Source: Alphaproteobacteria bacterium
GTDB lineage: Bacteria > Pseudomonadota > Alphaproteobacteria > Rhodospirillales > WMHbin7
Length of the DNA stretch: 64,000 nt
Direction of reading: 5' to 3'
Assembly (NCBI GenBank): GCA_015232335.1
Contig: JADFZV010000006.1
Location: 1 to 64,000, forward strand
A model generated the notes under the pieces. It ran no database searches, had not been told where the DNA came from, and worked only from the letters and a program-made list of their open reading frames with translations. Within the stretch, counting starts at the first letter, position 1, and each line of letters starts with the position of its first letter. Below, in pieces: positions 32,145-40,226 of the stretch. Made by a program: the position numbers and the translations under genes.

Positions 32145-34028
32145 ATGTCAGACAGTAAACCGCGCGGCAATCAAACCGGCTGTTTCAGCTTTGCCACAAG
32201 GCGGCAAATTCTGAAAGGCGGTGCAGCAGCACTGATCGGTTGCCTTCCCTTCAAACCAATTGCCGCCTTGGCCGCCGATGAAGGCACGCCGCCGGAAATC
32301 AAAATTGAAACTCCGGAAAATCTTTTTTGCGTTTATGTGGAACGCGACACGGGCCGCGTGGTGGCGACAAAAAGCTTCATCGACGTAAACCCGGAAATCA
32401 TGGGCGGCCCTGCCGCGCTTAACCCCTATATTGCGCCTTCAAGAACTATCTCGCTTGGGGCCAAAGCGCCCACGGTGTTCAAGCTGGATGTCAAACGCTT
32501 TGCCATTGTGGATATTGACAAGCGCAATTCGGAATTAAGCAGCTTCAATACGCTGTATGATGCCTATTCGCCGGGTGAATTCACCCACCACTTCCTGCTT
32601 AATCTGGCAGACCGCGAACTGGGCCGCGAGCTTGGCGACTGGGCATTGGCCCATGCGTCTGATGCGCAAAAAGCAACCGCCCTGGAACTTTTGGCCCGTG
32701 TGCATACCGGCTATAATGGCGAATTGATTACCGGCGATCCCGAAAAGTTGGCCGAGGCCGTGCGCTTTTACACGGGGCGCGAATTGCTGCGCCCCTTGCT
32801 GTACAAAGGCCAGCCCCCCAGCATCGGCGCACTGGCCTACATACCTGCCAAAGGCATTCAGATAGCCTCAATTGGTGCTGTTCAAATTGCCCTGGCAGAC
32901 AACGCCGTGTCCGGGGCGGTATCGGTAGGAACGCGCACAAACATGGCCCATGCCGTCAGCACCGCATCACAGGGAGCAACCTCCAAAGGGGTTAGCGCCG
33001 TGGGGGTTGCCGTCGGCAGTGCTGCTTCCGTGGGGGCCAGCAGTGGCGCTTCATCTAGCACCGGGGGAAGTGGAGGCGGTTCATCGGCTGGGGGGGCATC
33101 GGGTGGAGCGTCCGGTGGCAGTTCTGGTGGCCCTTGCTGTTTTATTGCAGGTACGAAAGTATTAATGGCTGATGGTAGTGAAAAAAATATTGAGGAAATT
33201 AATGTTGGTGAAAAAGTGAAAGGTATAGATGGTGCGATAAATGAAGTACTGAAGCTAATGCAACCAAAACTCGCTGGTCGTCAGCTTTATGCTATTAATA
33301 ACGAACACTACTTTGTAACTGCAGAGCATCCGTTCCTTGCCAAAGACGGCACTTGGAAATCTATAGACCCTGTTGCCACAGCAAGAGAGAACGCCAATCT
33401 ACCAGTTACTAAACTAGAAGTTGGAGACGTAATCCAAACTATTGATGGAGAGATCACAGTTACCTCAATCACAGCCAAAGATGACGATCCGGAAATAATT
33501 GTCTACAACCTTGGTCTTTCTGGAAATAATACTTACTATGCCGACAACTACGCTGTGCATAATAAGGGAGGTGGTGGTGGTGGTGGTGCTGGTAACTGCT
33601 TTACTGCCGAAACACTCGTGACTCTGCAAGACGGTAACCAGAAAAAAATCCAAGGTATACAAGCTGGCGATGTAGTACGTAGCCAGAGTGGCGCTACGAA
33701 TACCGTAATTTCCCTCATGATAAAACCAAAATCTGAGGATAAAAAGCTCTTCTCATTTAATAATACAGATGCTTTCGTGACAGCTGGTCACTTATTCCTT
33801 ACCAAATCTGGTACCTGGAAAGCGGTGGACCCGACAATTTCAGCAAAGGAAAATCCTGATATATCTGCAGGCAAGTTGGAAGTTGGGGATGTGCTCCTGA
33901 CTGTAGCTGGTGAAATTGAGATCCTGACAATCCACGAAAGTGAAGCTAAATCCATCACAACTGTGTACAACCTAGATCTTGATGGCGACAAAACATACCA
34001 GGCCAATGGCTACGTAGTGCACAACTAA
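32145..34028 (+). CDS. Tat-exported protein with two tandem Hint (intein-like) domains
   Basis: 627 residues from ATG 32145, preceded by AGGGGGAAAGTG. A twin-arginine signal (TRRQILKGG, R19-R20, then a hydrophobic core) indicates folded export. Residues ~45-260 form an unrecognised domain, then a Ser/Gly/Ala linker to ~330. Hint domain 1 runs from C332 (CFIAGTKVLMADG) to the His-Asn at 472-473, with the block-B motif VTAEHPF (H395). After a poly-Gly linker, Hint domain 2 runs from C485 (CFTAETLVTLQDG) through VTAGHLF (H549) to HN as the last two residues. Both keep the Cys, His and terminal Asn needed for self-cleavage, so they resemble bacterial intein-like rather than inactive domains. Codon and base use become strongly A/T-rich from about 33140, exactly at the first Hint domain, so the gene is a chimera. 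Confidence 0.83.
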   Translation: MSDSKPRGNQTGCFSFATRRQILKGGAAALIGCLPFKPIAALAADEGTPPEIKIETPENLFCVYVERDTGRVVATKSFIDVNPEIMGGPAALNPYIAPSRTISLGAKAPTVFKLDVKRFAIVDIDKRNSELSSFNTLYDAYSPGEFTHHFLLNLADRELGRELGDWALAHASDAQKATALELLARVHTGYNGELITGDPEKLAEAVRFYTGRELLRPLLYKGQPPSIGALAYIPAKGIQIASIGAVQIALADNAVSGAVSVGTRTNMAHAVSTASQGATSKGVSAVGVAVGSAASVGASSGASSSTGGSGGGSSAGGASGGASGGSSGGPCCFIAGTKVLMADGSEKNIEEINVGEKVKGIDGAINEVLKLMQPKLAGRQLYAINNEHYFVTAEHPFLAKDGTWKSIDPVATARENANLPVTKLEVGDVIQTIDGEITVTSITAKDDDPEIIVYNLGLSGNNTYYADNYAVHNKGGGGGGGAGNCFTAETLVTLQDGNQKKIQGIQAGDVVRSQSGATNTVISLMIKPKSEDKKLFSFNNTDAFVTAGHLFLTKSGTWKAVDPTISAKENPDISAGKLEVGDVLLTVAGEIEILTIHESEAKSITTVYNLDLDGDKTYQANGYVVHN

Positions 34029-34100
34029 CTATTCGTCATTCCCGCGTAGGCGGGAATCTACCCCCCTGCCAAGGGGGGACAAAGGGGGGTTTTGGCACCA
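34028..34100. repeat. Palindromic CGTCATTCCCGC-type repeat after the Hint gene
   Basis: ATTCCCGCGTAGGCGGGAAT at 34038-34057 is a perfect palindrome of the dispersed CATTCCCGC..GCGGGAAT type, followed by a run of C and G tracts (CCCCCCTGCCAAGGGGGG, then AAGGGGGG). It probably ends transcription or protects mRNA. The repeat style is not seen elsewhere in the window and fits the foreign character of this segment. Confidence 0.5.
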
Positions 34101-34116
34101 AAAATCAAAAACAAAT

Positions 34117-34341
34117 ATGCAAAAACTAAAAACTCAAGCTACGAAATTCATTGCGACCATTATGAGTAGTGTATTGCTGCTCGTGATGGTTGTTCCTGTG
34201 GCATTGCTACCAGACAACGCTCTTGCTTTTACTGCTCCTATTGGGCCAAGAGAGTATGGACCTACGGCATGGAATAATCATGTCATGGATCATAGTGACA
34301 TGAACACTCAGAATCCTGTTATTGATTTTAATTTAGGTTGA
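34117..34341 (+). CDS. Small exported protein, foreign-looking
   Basis: 74 residues from ATG 34117. A signal peptide covers about 1-38 (long hydrophobic core VLLLVMVVPVALL, ending ALA), leaving a ~36-residue mature peptide rich in Asn, Pro and Asp. Not recognised. It shares the A/T-rich base use of the Hint domains just upstream. An intrinsic terminator follows at 34384-34408. It may be a secreted peptide acting with the Hint protein, or just carried along. Confidence 0.5.
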   Translation: MQKLKTQATKFIATIMSSVLLLVMVVPVALLPDNALAFTAPIGPREYGPTAWNNHVMDHSDMNTQNPVIDFNLG

Positions 34342-34383
34342 ATTAAGCCCCAGTTTCTTTGACACGCGTGAGCATGTTTTTTG

Positions 34384-34408
34384 TCGCCGAATTTCGGCGA
34401 TTTTTTTT
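34384..34408 (+). terminator. Intrinsic terminator of the Hint-region transcript
   Basis: CGCCGAA and TTCGGCG form a hairpin directly followed by eight T residues on the + strand (34401-34408). It ends transcripts from the small exported protein gene and overlaps the 3' end of the convergent transposase. Confidence 0.8.
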
Positions 34409-35330
34409 ACTTCTCTTCCTTAAAAGCCAGATAGCGTTTCAACGGCGCTTCGTAGTTAATGCCAGAATGCAGCCGCATGCAGTTATAGCGGTATTGCCAA
34501 ATCTGCAATTTTGCCAGCAGCGCCTTGTCGTCCAGATGGCGAAGGTCGAGAAGGCGGTAAAACTCCTCATCGTCGATGCGGTGGCTGCGTTCGACGAAGC
34601 AGTTATGCCGGGGTGTGCCGAATTGGCTAAGAAGATGCGTGATTCCTCGCCTGCGGCAGATTCGGGTGAAGGGGTGAACATGGCGCAACGTCCGGCTTTC
34701 CCGGAACCGTTCGTTGGTGAATATGGCGTGGTTGTCGGTTCGCACGCGTTGAACGGAGATTCCAAGCTCCGCAAAGAAGGTTAGGGCTTTCTTCAGGAAC
34801 CGCACCGCATTCGGCGACGAAACATTGCGGTACAGCCAAAGAAAGCGCAGGCGGGTGCAGGCGTCGATTGCCGTATATTGGTGACGCCTTGACGATCTGT
34901 GATCGATGCCGGGATCGGGCACCGCTTTGGTGTCGATCTGTACTTGATAGCCGGGATATGGGGCGAAGAATCGCCCCTTGCTGATGTCTTTCTTGAAGCC
35001 GCGTTCGATCAAGCCCTTGCGCTGCAAAATTCCCCGGATGGCTTTTTCGCCCATATGAACCCCGAAGAATTCCAGTTCCCGCTTGATGCGCTTGGGTCCG
35101 TAATTCGTTGCCTCGCGCAAACTGCAAACAATGTCTTCCCGTTCGCTATCGGTGCGCCAAGCCACGAAACCGCGTGGCCCGCGCTTTTGCGGAACTGGAC
35201 ATTTGCGCCAAAGATAGATGGCGGCGCGTGAAAAGCCGTAATTGCGGGCGGTGCGGGCAACGCCATGCTTTCTTGCTTCGCCCAAAATGTGCCGCCGATA
35301 GGCCGTGATTTGTTCGCACGTTTTCAGCAT
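34407..35330 (-). CDS. rve/DDE-type transposase
   Basis: 307 residues. The N-terminal half has two helix-turn-helix segments (ARNYGFSRAAIYLWRK and YGPKRIKRELEFFG). The DDE domain shows the first Asp in YQVQIDTKAVPDPG, second Asp in RVRTDNHAIFTN and the Glu in RHNCFVERSHRIDDEEF. It ends with LHSGINYEAPLKRYLAF. The style is that of single-ORF IS481/IS3-related integrases. The terminal repeats were not resolved. It lies at the right edge of the A/T-rich insert and may have brought it. Confidence 0.82.
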   Translation of the reverse strand: MLKTCEQITAYRRHILGEARKHGVARTARNYGFSRAAIYLWRKCPVPQKRGPRGFVAWRTDSEREDIVCSLREATNYGPKRIKRELEFFGVHMGEKAIRGILQRKGLIERGFKKDISKGRFFAPYPGYQVQIDTKAVPDPGIDHRSSRRHQYTAIDACTRLRFLWLYRNVSSPNAVRFLKKALTFFAELGISVQRVRTDNHAIFTNERFRESRTLRHVHPFTRICRRRGITHLLSQFGTPRHNCFVERSHRIDDEEFYRLLDLRHLDDKALLAKLQIWQYRYNCMRLHSGINYEAPLKRYLAFKEEK

Positions 35331-35505
35331 GTTTGTTTTTGTTCATGCACAGTATACAACGGATATCTTGAAAACCAGCGCGAGCCAAACAATCGATTTA
35401 ATGAGCAGTTCATGAAGCCGCCCGCACGATTTGCGTGATCTAAATTTGCTTTCGTAATTCGCCTTTTGGCATGATGTCGTCACACCGCATTTAACCCAAA
35501 TCGTC

Positions 35506-36123
35506 ATGACCAAAACAAACAGCAAAGCCAACCACAGTGAGGCGCAAGGGGACGTTTGCAACTTGCTGGGCATTACCGATCCGGCAATGCTTGAGCGTCA
35601 CGAAAAGGCGGCATTGATTGCCGCCTATGACCGCGCCGCCACAAGCTATTCCGGCAACGAGCCGTTCACCTCTTCCGATGTTTGCAACCTGCACCGCCTG
35701 ATTCTGGGCAGTATCTTTGAATGGGCGGGGGAATACCGGCGGGCCGATCTTGCTTGCAAGGGCATCAAATGGTGCCGAGCAAAATTTATTCTCTACGAGA
35801 TGTCGAACTTCCGCCGCATGCTTGAAAGAATGACGCCCTTTTCGCCGTCGCTTTCCCGCCAAGAAGTGCTTTCCAGGTTGGCGGAAATTCACGGCGAACT
35901 AATCGTCATTCATCCGTTCCTGGACGGAAACGGAAGAACCGCCCGCCTGCTGTGCGATCTTCTGTTAATGCAAGCCGAGTATCCGCCCATCCGCTTGGGG
36001 GCTTTCGATGAACAAGAAGTGCAGCGCGATTATTTCGCAGCGATCCATGATGTTTGGGAGAAGATCGATTACCAACCGCTTATCGCACTGCTTGACCGCT
36101 TGGTTGCCGTGAAACCCGTTTAG
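35506..36123 (+). CDS. fic: Fic-domain protein (probable AMP transferase)
   Basis: 205 residues. The Fic core motif HPFLDGNGRTAR is at 136-147 with catalytic H136 and the anion-binding GNGR intact. The upstream EPFTSSDVCNLHRLIL and FEWAGEYR segments are typical of the Fic fold. I see no clear [ST]xxxE[GN] inhibitory helix at the C-terminus, and no obvious antitoxin gene is adjacent, so control is unclear. Fic enzymes transfer AMP (sometimes other groups) to Tyr, Thr or Ser of target proteins; several work as toxins on plasmids. Confidence 0.9.
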   Translation: MTKTNSKANHSEAQGDVCNLLGITDPAMLERHEKAALIAAYDRAATSYSGNEPFTSSDVCNLHRLILGSIFEWAGEYRRADLACKGIKWCRAKFILYEMSNFRRMLERMTPFSPSLSRQEVLSRLAEIHGELIVIHPFLDGNGRTARLLCDLLLMQAEYPPIRLGAFDEQEVQRDYFAAIHDVWEKIDYQPLIALLDRLVAVKPV

Positions 36124-36181
36124 CTTGCTGGCATTCAAGTTCGCGCAATTCCTTTAGGCAGGCATCACGCGATTCGTCCAT

Positions 36182-36505
36182 TTACAAAAAACCAAGCTGG
36201 ACCCTTAGCGCCTGTTCAATGGCCTGCATGTCGGCAGGCGAAAGCGTTGCGATTTTCTCTTTCAAGCGTATCTTGGCAACCGTGGCGATTTGATCGGCCA
36301 TTGCCTTGCGGCTTTCGCCCTTCAAGGTGACGTAAGCTTCGCACGGGTAAAGGCGTGATGTGTTGCTGGTGATCGGCACCACCTGAACGCGATTAACCGC
36401 CGCGTTGGATGCGTCGTTGCTGATGATGACGGCGGGGCGGGTCTTCTGAATTTCGCCACCCAGCGAGGGATCAAACGACACCCACCAAACGTTACCGCGC
36501 TTCAT
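36182..36505 (-). CDS. mazF: MazF-family endoribonuclease toxin
   Basis: 107 residues from ATG 36505, 14 bases inside the antitoxin's 3' end. [27 protein letters not shown] is split in the usual way into the first strand and the loop with the catalytic Arg, followed by [13 protein letters not shown] and the [12 protein letters not shown] helix. MazF proteins cut single-stranded RNA at short motifs. The C-terminus (ALRVQLGFL) is complete. Confidence 0.9.
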   Translation of the reverse strand: MKRGNVWWVSFDPSLGGEIQKTRPAVIISNDASNAAVNRVQVVPITSNTSRLYPCEAYVTLKGESRKAMADQIATVAKIRLKEKIATLSPADMQAIEQALRVQLGFL

Positions 36506-36719
36506 GCGCCGCATCGTGCGTTGTCGCCTCGGCCCATTCCATCGCTTCGTCTTCGCGGGCCTTGTCGTTTGCCATGTCACGATAAGCCGCAGCCAAGTCT
36601 TGGGGCATCACATGCGGGCGGGCGAGATTTTCCAAAAAATTGCCAATGCGCCGCCGCCCGACCGAACGTTGCAGGCCAGCGTAAAATTCATCGGAAACGG
36701 AAATCGTCAGTTTCTTCAT
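36492..36719 (-). CDS. Antitoxin of the MazF pair (ribbon-helix-helix)
   Basis: 75 residues from ATG 36719. [20 protein letters not shown] begins with the beta strand and helix of a ribbon-helix-helix DNA-binding domain, and the C-terminal half is acidic with helix-forming content ([18 protein letters not shown]), as in toxin-binding segments. It precedes and overlaps mazF and should autorepress the pair. Confidence 0.85.
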   Translation of the reverse strand: MKKLTISVSDEFYAGLQRSVGRRRIGNFLENLARPHVMPQDLAAAYRDMANDKAREDEAMEWAEATTHDAAHEAR

Positions 36720-36766
36720 GGTTTACGTAATATATACGTAAACAGTCGGCGGGACAATCCCCGCTT

Positions 36767-37177
36767 TCAGGTCAAATCATCTTCCAACGCCTTCAACACG
36801 CATTCGGCGGATTGGCGTTCAAGCTCTTGCTTCTGCTCCTCGCCTTGCTGGAATTCAAGCGCCTTGTTCTGTTCGATGAAGTCGATGCGTTGGCGCTCCA
36901 TGCGCGATTCCAGCGACTTGAAAAAATCGTCCTGCTCTTGCTGCATTGTGGTCAATGGCAGGGTTACGCCGAACTTGAGGGCATATTCCTTTTCCTGTTC
37001 CTTGCGCAGCTTCCATTTCGCATAGCTGATTCTGGCAAGCTGTTCGGTTTTTTGCTTCTCTTGCCTAAGACGCTGTTCAAGCCGGGCAAGCTCTCGGGAA
37101 GCCAAAACATCGCTCGCCTCTTCGGCGGACGGGCCTTCCTGGCTACGGGTTAGAAAACGGCGCAGGCGGTTCAGCAT
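36767..37177 (-). CDS. Coiled-coil protein of unknown function
   Basis: 136 residues from ATG 37177, one base after the upstream gene's stop. Very rich in Glu, Gln, Lys and Arg. Residues ~18-75 and ~80-130 should form long coiled coils (LARLEQRLRQEKQKTEQLA; ERQRIDFIEQNKALEF). There is no membrane segment or catalytic motif. Coupled to the tail-anchored protein upstream, it could form a membrane-attached scaffold. Confidence 0.65.
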   Translation of the reverse strand: MLNRLRRFLTRSQEGPSAEEASDVLASRELARLEQRLRQEKQKTEQLARISYAKWKLRKEQEKEYALKFGVTLPLTTMQQEQDDFFKSLESRMERQRIDFIEQNKALEFQQGEEQKQELERQSAECVLKALEDDLT

Positions 37178-37178
37178 G

Positions 37179-37409
37179 TCACTTCGAAAGCGCTATGGCG
37201 ATCAGCAGGCCCGCAGCCATCGCCAGGAACATCTTAAAATGCTTTGGAAAGCTCCGGCGGAATTGTTCCTTGCTGGCAAGTTCATTGTCAGCCGCTTCTC
37301 TGGCATGGCGCATCATGGCATCGGCTTTGCCCTGGATCAGCCGTTGCCTGTATTCCTCTTTGGCCCGCTTTTTGGCCTCGCGCAAAACTGGATTGAACAT
37401 ATCAAACAT
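37179..37409 (-). CDS. Small tail-anchored helical protein
   Basis: 76 residues from ATG 37409 (MFDMFNPVLREAKKRAK), preferred over a start 12 codons earlier because the latter's extra Arg/Gly residues look untranslated. Mostly charged helix, ending in a C-terminal hydrophobic segment (MFLAMAAGLLIAIAL) that would anchor it in the inner membrane with the bulk in the cytoplasm. It forms a two-gene operon with the coiled-coil protein. Not recognised. Confidence 0.6.
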   Translation of the reverse strand: MFDMFNPVLREAKKRAKEEYRQRLIQGKADAMMRHAREAADNELASKEQFRRSFPKHFKMFLAMAAGLLIAIALSK

Positions 37410-37539
37410 TGGCGGCTTCCCTCCCCTGTGCCTTCCGCCCCACAAAGCTACACAGCTTTTGCCCGAATGGGAATATGGCGCGATTTGCCAGTTTCACGAA
37501 GCGGGGGCATAATTTCCGTGAAACTTCACCCCCCCTTCC

Positions 37540-38115
37540 ATGAATGCACCCCTTCACGGCGCAGCCGGTAAGCTTCCGCCCTTCATCAATCTTGAGATGG
37601 CCGCCTTGCTGGCAGGCGTTACCCGGCGCACTTTGCAAAACAAGCTGGCATCCGGGCAGATACCGGCCAAAGCCATCAAGATGGATGGACGGATCAAGTT
37701 GGTATCGGTTGCCGTCCTGGAAGGCGTGTTCGGCAAGCTGAAACCATTGGCGAACGCTTCACCCCGCAAGGATGAAAGACAGGATGAAGTTCATGGAAAC
37801 TTCCATGAAGCCGCAGAGTTGCGGGCCAAGTTGACGGCCAAGGGTGAAATCATATCCAGCCTGCAAGCCACCCTGGACCATGAGCGCAAGGACCGCGAAC
37901 ACGAGCGCGAGAATTGGCGGGTGGCCCTTCGGGAATCCCAGGCCAATTTGTTGGCGGCGCAAGATACCCCCACCGCCCGCGCCCTGGCTGGTGCGCCCAA
38001 GGAATCGGCCATCGTCGTTTCGTCAGTTGCGCCACAGCCCGAACCCAGAAAGCCGAAACCGCGCCGCGAGAAGAAAGCCGTCTCGCCTTGGTGGCAATCT
38101 TTGTTCGCCAACTGA
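37540..38115 (+). CDS. DNA-binding coiled-coil protein (KfrA-like style)
   Basis: 191 residues from ATG 37540. INLEMAALLAGVTRRTLQNKL is a helix-turn-helix, followed by a beta hairpin (KMDGRIKLVSVAV). A charged region of about 85-145 forms a coiled coil (LRAKLTAKGEIISSLQATL), and the C-terminus is basic and Pro-rich (PKPRREKKAVSPWW). Plasmid KfrA-type and similar maintenance proteins share this layout, but identity is not established. A terminator-like hairpin follows at 38154-38176. Confidence 0.6.
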   Translation: MNAPLHGAAGKLPPFINLEMAALLAGVTRRTLQNKLASGQIPAKAIKMDGRIKLVSVAVLEGVFGKLKPLANASPRKDERQDEVHGNFHEAAELRAKLTAKGEIISSLQATLDHERKDREHERENWRVALRESQANLLAAQDTPTARALAGAPKESAIVVSSVAPQPEPRKPKPRREKKAVSPWWQSLFAN

Positions 38116-38417
38116 CAGCCGCCCGCTTCCCCCCCCTATCCTGGCATTCCCCTAAAAGCCCTCGAAGAGGGCCTTTCCTATTGGCCGTGCGAAGCACGAA
38201 GGGGCGGGTGCCGGGGCGTGGGCGGCAACGCGACAGGCCATGACGGTTTGAGGTTTAAGCTGACGAATGAGCGATAAGCGAATGAGGAAGCTTAAAGTTC
38301 AAAGCGGAATGGAATGGAGCGTTTTGTAATTAGAATTCACGCTCAGTTCATTGTTTGACATGTAGAATATAGATTGTAAGGTATACATGTGCAAGACTGT
38401 ATGCCTTGGGGGCTGCA
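38116..38417. other. Non-coding stretch before the coupling-ATPase gene
   Basis: About 300 bp without a supported gene. It contains an intrinsic-terminator-like hairpin near its left end and A/T-rich DNA toward 38320-38400 that probably holds the promoter of the ATPase gene. An origin of transfer could lie here, but I see no clear inverted repeat to support that. Confidence 0.4.
38154..38176 (+). terminator. Probable intrinsic terminator after the coiled-coil DNA-binding gene
   Basis: AAAAGCCCTC, GA, then GAGGGCCTTT forms a compact hairpin with its A-tract and T-tract arms, 38 bp after the stop codon at 38115. The T-run is short (TTTCC), so efficiency is uncertain. Confidence 0.6.
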
Positions 38418-40226
38418 ATGGGCGCGGAAGATTATGAACGCAAGGCCCTGAATGTTCTGGGCTTGGCGCATCCGGCGGACGGAAATCTTGAAGGCCTTCA
38501 TGCCGTCGGCGAAACCGAATTGGCCGATAGCCCCGATGCCTGCCGGGCCATCGTGTCGCAACGCCTGACCAAGGTGCGCCTTGCCAGCCGGGTGCCGATC
38601 AAGTTCACGGAAGGGCAAAAGGCCCGGCTCGACGATCTGAACTTCCTGAACTACGGCGAGTATCTAACCGCGCTAAAGCGCGTTATCTCAATCCGCGAAC
38701 GCCTGCAACGCATCGACAACACCAAGCGCCGCCAGGAATTTGACCAGCAAAATCGCAATAACCCCAACTTCTATGCCGAACACCTCTCCCCCTCGCCGCT
38801 TGAGGAACAGCTATCCCGAATTTATGATCCTGACAGCCATTCGCCTGATTGGCCGGGCTATATGGCGTATCTTGAGAAGTCGGCTTCATCCCTCTACGGC
38901 TTTTTTTATCGTCGCCTCCCCGTGCTGATTCCCGAAGACGCACGCAAGAGGCATAGCTACATCACGGGCCAATCGGGAAGCGGCAAGAGCGAATTGTTGA
39001 AGGTGCTGTTTAGCGCCTATTTGAAAAGCCAAGCTCCGGTAAGTTTGGTGCTGATCGATCCGCACGGCGATTTGGCCGAACAGGTGGCCCGGTTTCCAGG
39101 CGTTGCCAATTCCGGGCGGCTGGTCTATTTGCACCCCAGCTTGGCCCGTGACAAAACGCCCACCATCAACCCGTTTGAATTGGCCGACCAATCCGAAAGC
39201 GCCGTGCACGTCATGGCCGAACAGATTGCCAGCGTCTTCGATGAACTGATGCGCAGGGCCGGGCACAGCGGCTTGTCTGGCAATATGGGCGCATTGCTCA
39301 TTCCCTGCATCTCAACCTTGCTGAAATGCGAAGGGGCCAGCATACGCGATTTGCAAAGTTTCATGGACGATAAGCGCAATAAGGAACTATGGGAAATCGG
39401 TTGCCGTTCGAGCGTGCCAGCGCACCGCGATTTTTTCCATGAACGTTTCTATGAAAAGCAATTCGATAGCACGAAATCCGCCCTCTACACCCGCATTCAA
39501 AGCCTGCTGAATTCCCCGGTGCTGTATCGCCTGCTGGTGGGCCGGTCCACCGTCAATCTGGAAGAAGCCGTCAATGCGGGAAAGATCATCATTTTTGCTT
39601 TGCCCAAGGGTGGCATCGGGGCGGAAACCAGCCCAACTTTCGGAAGCTTCGTCCTTGCCATGTTGCAAGGCTTGGCGATCAGGCGCGAAAGTGTCCCGGA
39701 ATCCCAGCGTGTTCCCGTGCATGTTTTCGTAGACGAGTGCCAGAATTTTCTTTCCCCAAGCGTTCAAACCATTTTGACCGAAAGCCGCAAGTACGGACTT
39801 CACCTCACACTTGCCCAGCAAACTTTCGCGCAAGACATGGACCGTGATTTGGCCGCCGCCGTGGTGGGCAATACCGCCGTCAAGTTTTGCGGCATGAATG
39901 ACGTTCGCACACTAAAGCCGATGGACGAACGCATGAGCGTTGGCCTGGACGCGTTGCAAGCACTTTCCGTTGGGCAGTATTACGTCAAGGTATCGGGCAA
40001 CACGCCTGCCTTCAAACTGACCGTGCCCCGTGTGCGCGATCATATCGACGCCGAGGCATGGAAGGCCGTAAAGGCCGAACAGCTTGCCGCCTATTACCGA
40101 CCCAGCGTTGAACCGATAGCCGAGGCCACCACGGCCCCTTCAAGCCCTCCTGGCACCGAGACACCGCCCAACGATCCTTCGCACCGCTCAGGCCCGCCTA
40201 AACCCCATAAGATCGATTTTGTATGA
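38418..40226 (+). CDS. Coupling-protein-like P-loop ATPase (VirD4/TraG-type)
   Basis: 602 residues from ATG 38418; a TTG four codons earlier is less likely. After a ~150-residue N-terminal region comes a P-loop domain with Walker A in YITGQSGSGKSELLK, a conserved LVLIDPHGDLAEQ strand and Walker B in PVHVFVDECQNF, then LTLAQQTFAQDM as the sensor region. This is the HerA/VirD4 DNA-pump fold; cytosolic TraG-like coupling proteins of this type accompany mobilization genes. There is no N-terminal transmembrane segment, so it would need a partner to reach the membrane. It overlaps the next gene by 4 bases. Confidence 0.8.
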   Translation: MGAEDYERKALNVLGLAHPADGNLEGLHAVGETELADSPDACRAIVSQRLTKVRLASRVPIKFTEGQKARLDDLNFLNYGEYLTALKRVISIRERLQRIDNTKRRQEFDQQNRNNPNFYAEHLSPSPLEEQLSRIYDPDSHSPDWPGYMAYLEKSASSLYGFFYRRLPVLIPEDARKRHSYITGQSGSGKSELLKVLFSAYLKSQAPVSLVLIDPHGDLAEQVARFPGVANSGRLVYLHPSLARDKTPTINPFELADQSESAVHVMAEQIASVFDELMRRAGHSGLSGNMGALLIPCISTLLKCEGASIRDLQSFMDDKRNKELWEIGCRSSVPAHRDFFHERFYEKQFDSTKSALYTRIQSLLNSPVLYRLLVGRSTVNLEEAVNAGKIIIFALPKGGIGAETSPTFGSFVLAMLQGLAIRRESVPESQRVPVHVFVDECQNFLSPSVQTILTESRKYGLHLTLAQQTFAQDMDRDLAAAVVGNTAVKFCGMNDVRTLKPMDERMSVGLDALQALSVGQYYVKVSGNTPAFKLTVPRVRDHIDAEAWKAVKAEQLAAYYRPSVEPIAEATTAPSSPPGTETPPNDPSHRSGPPKPHKIDFV

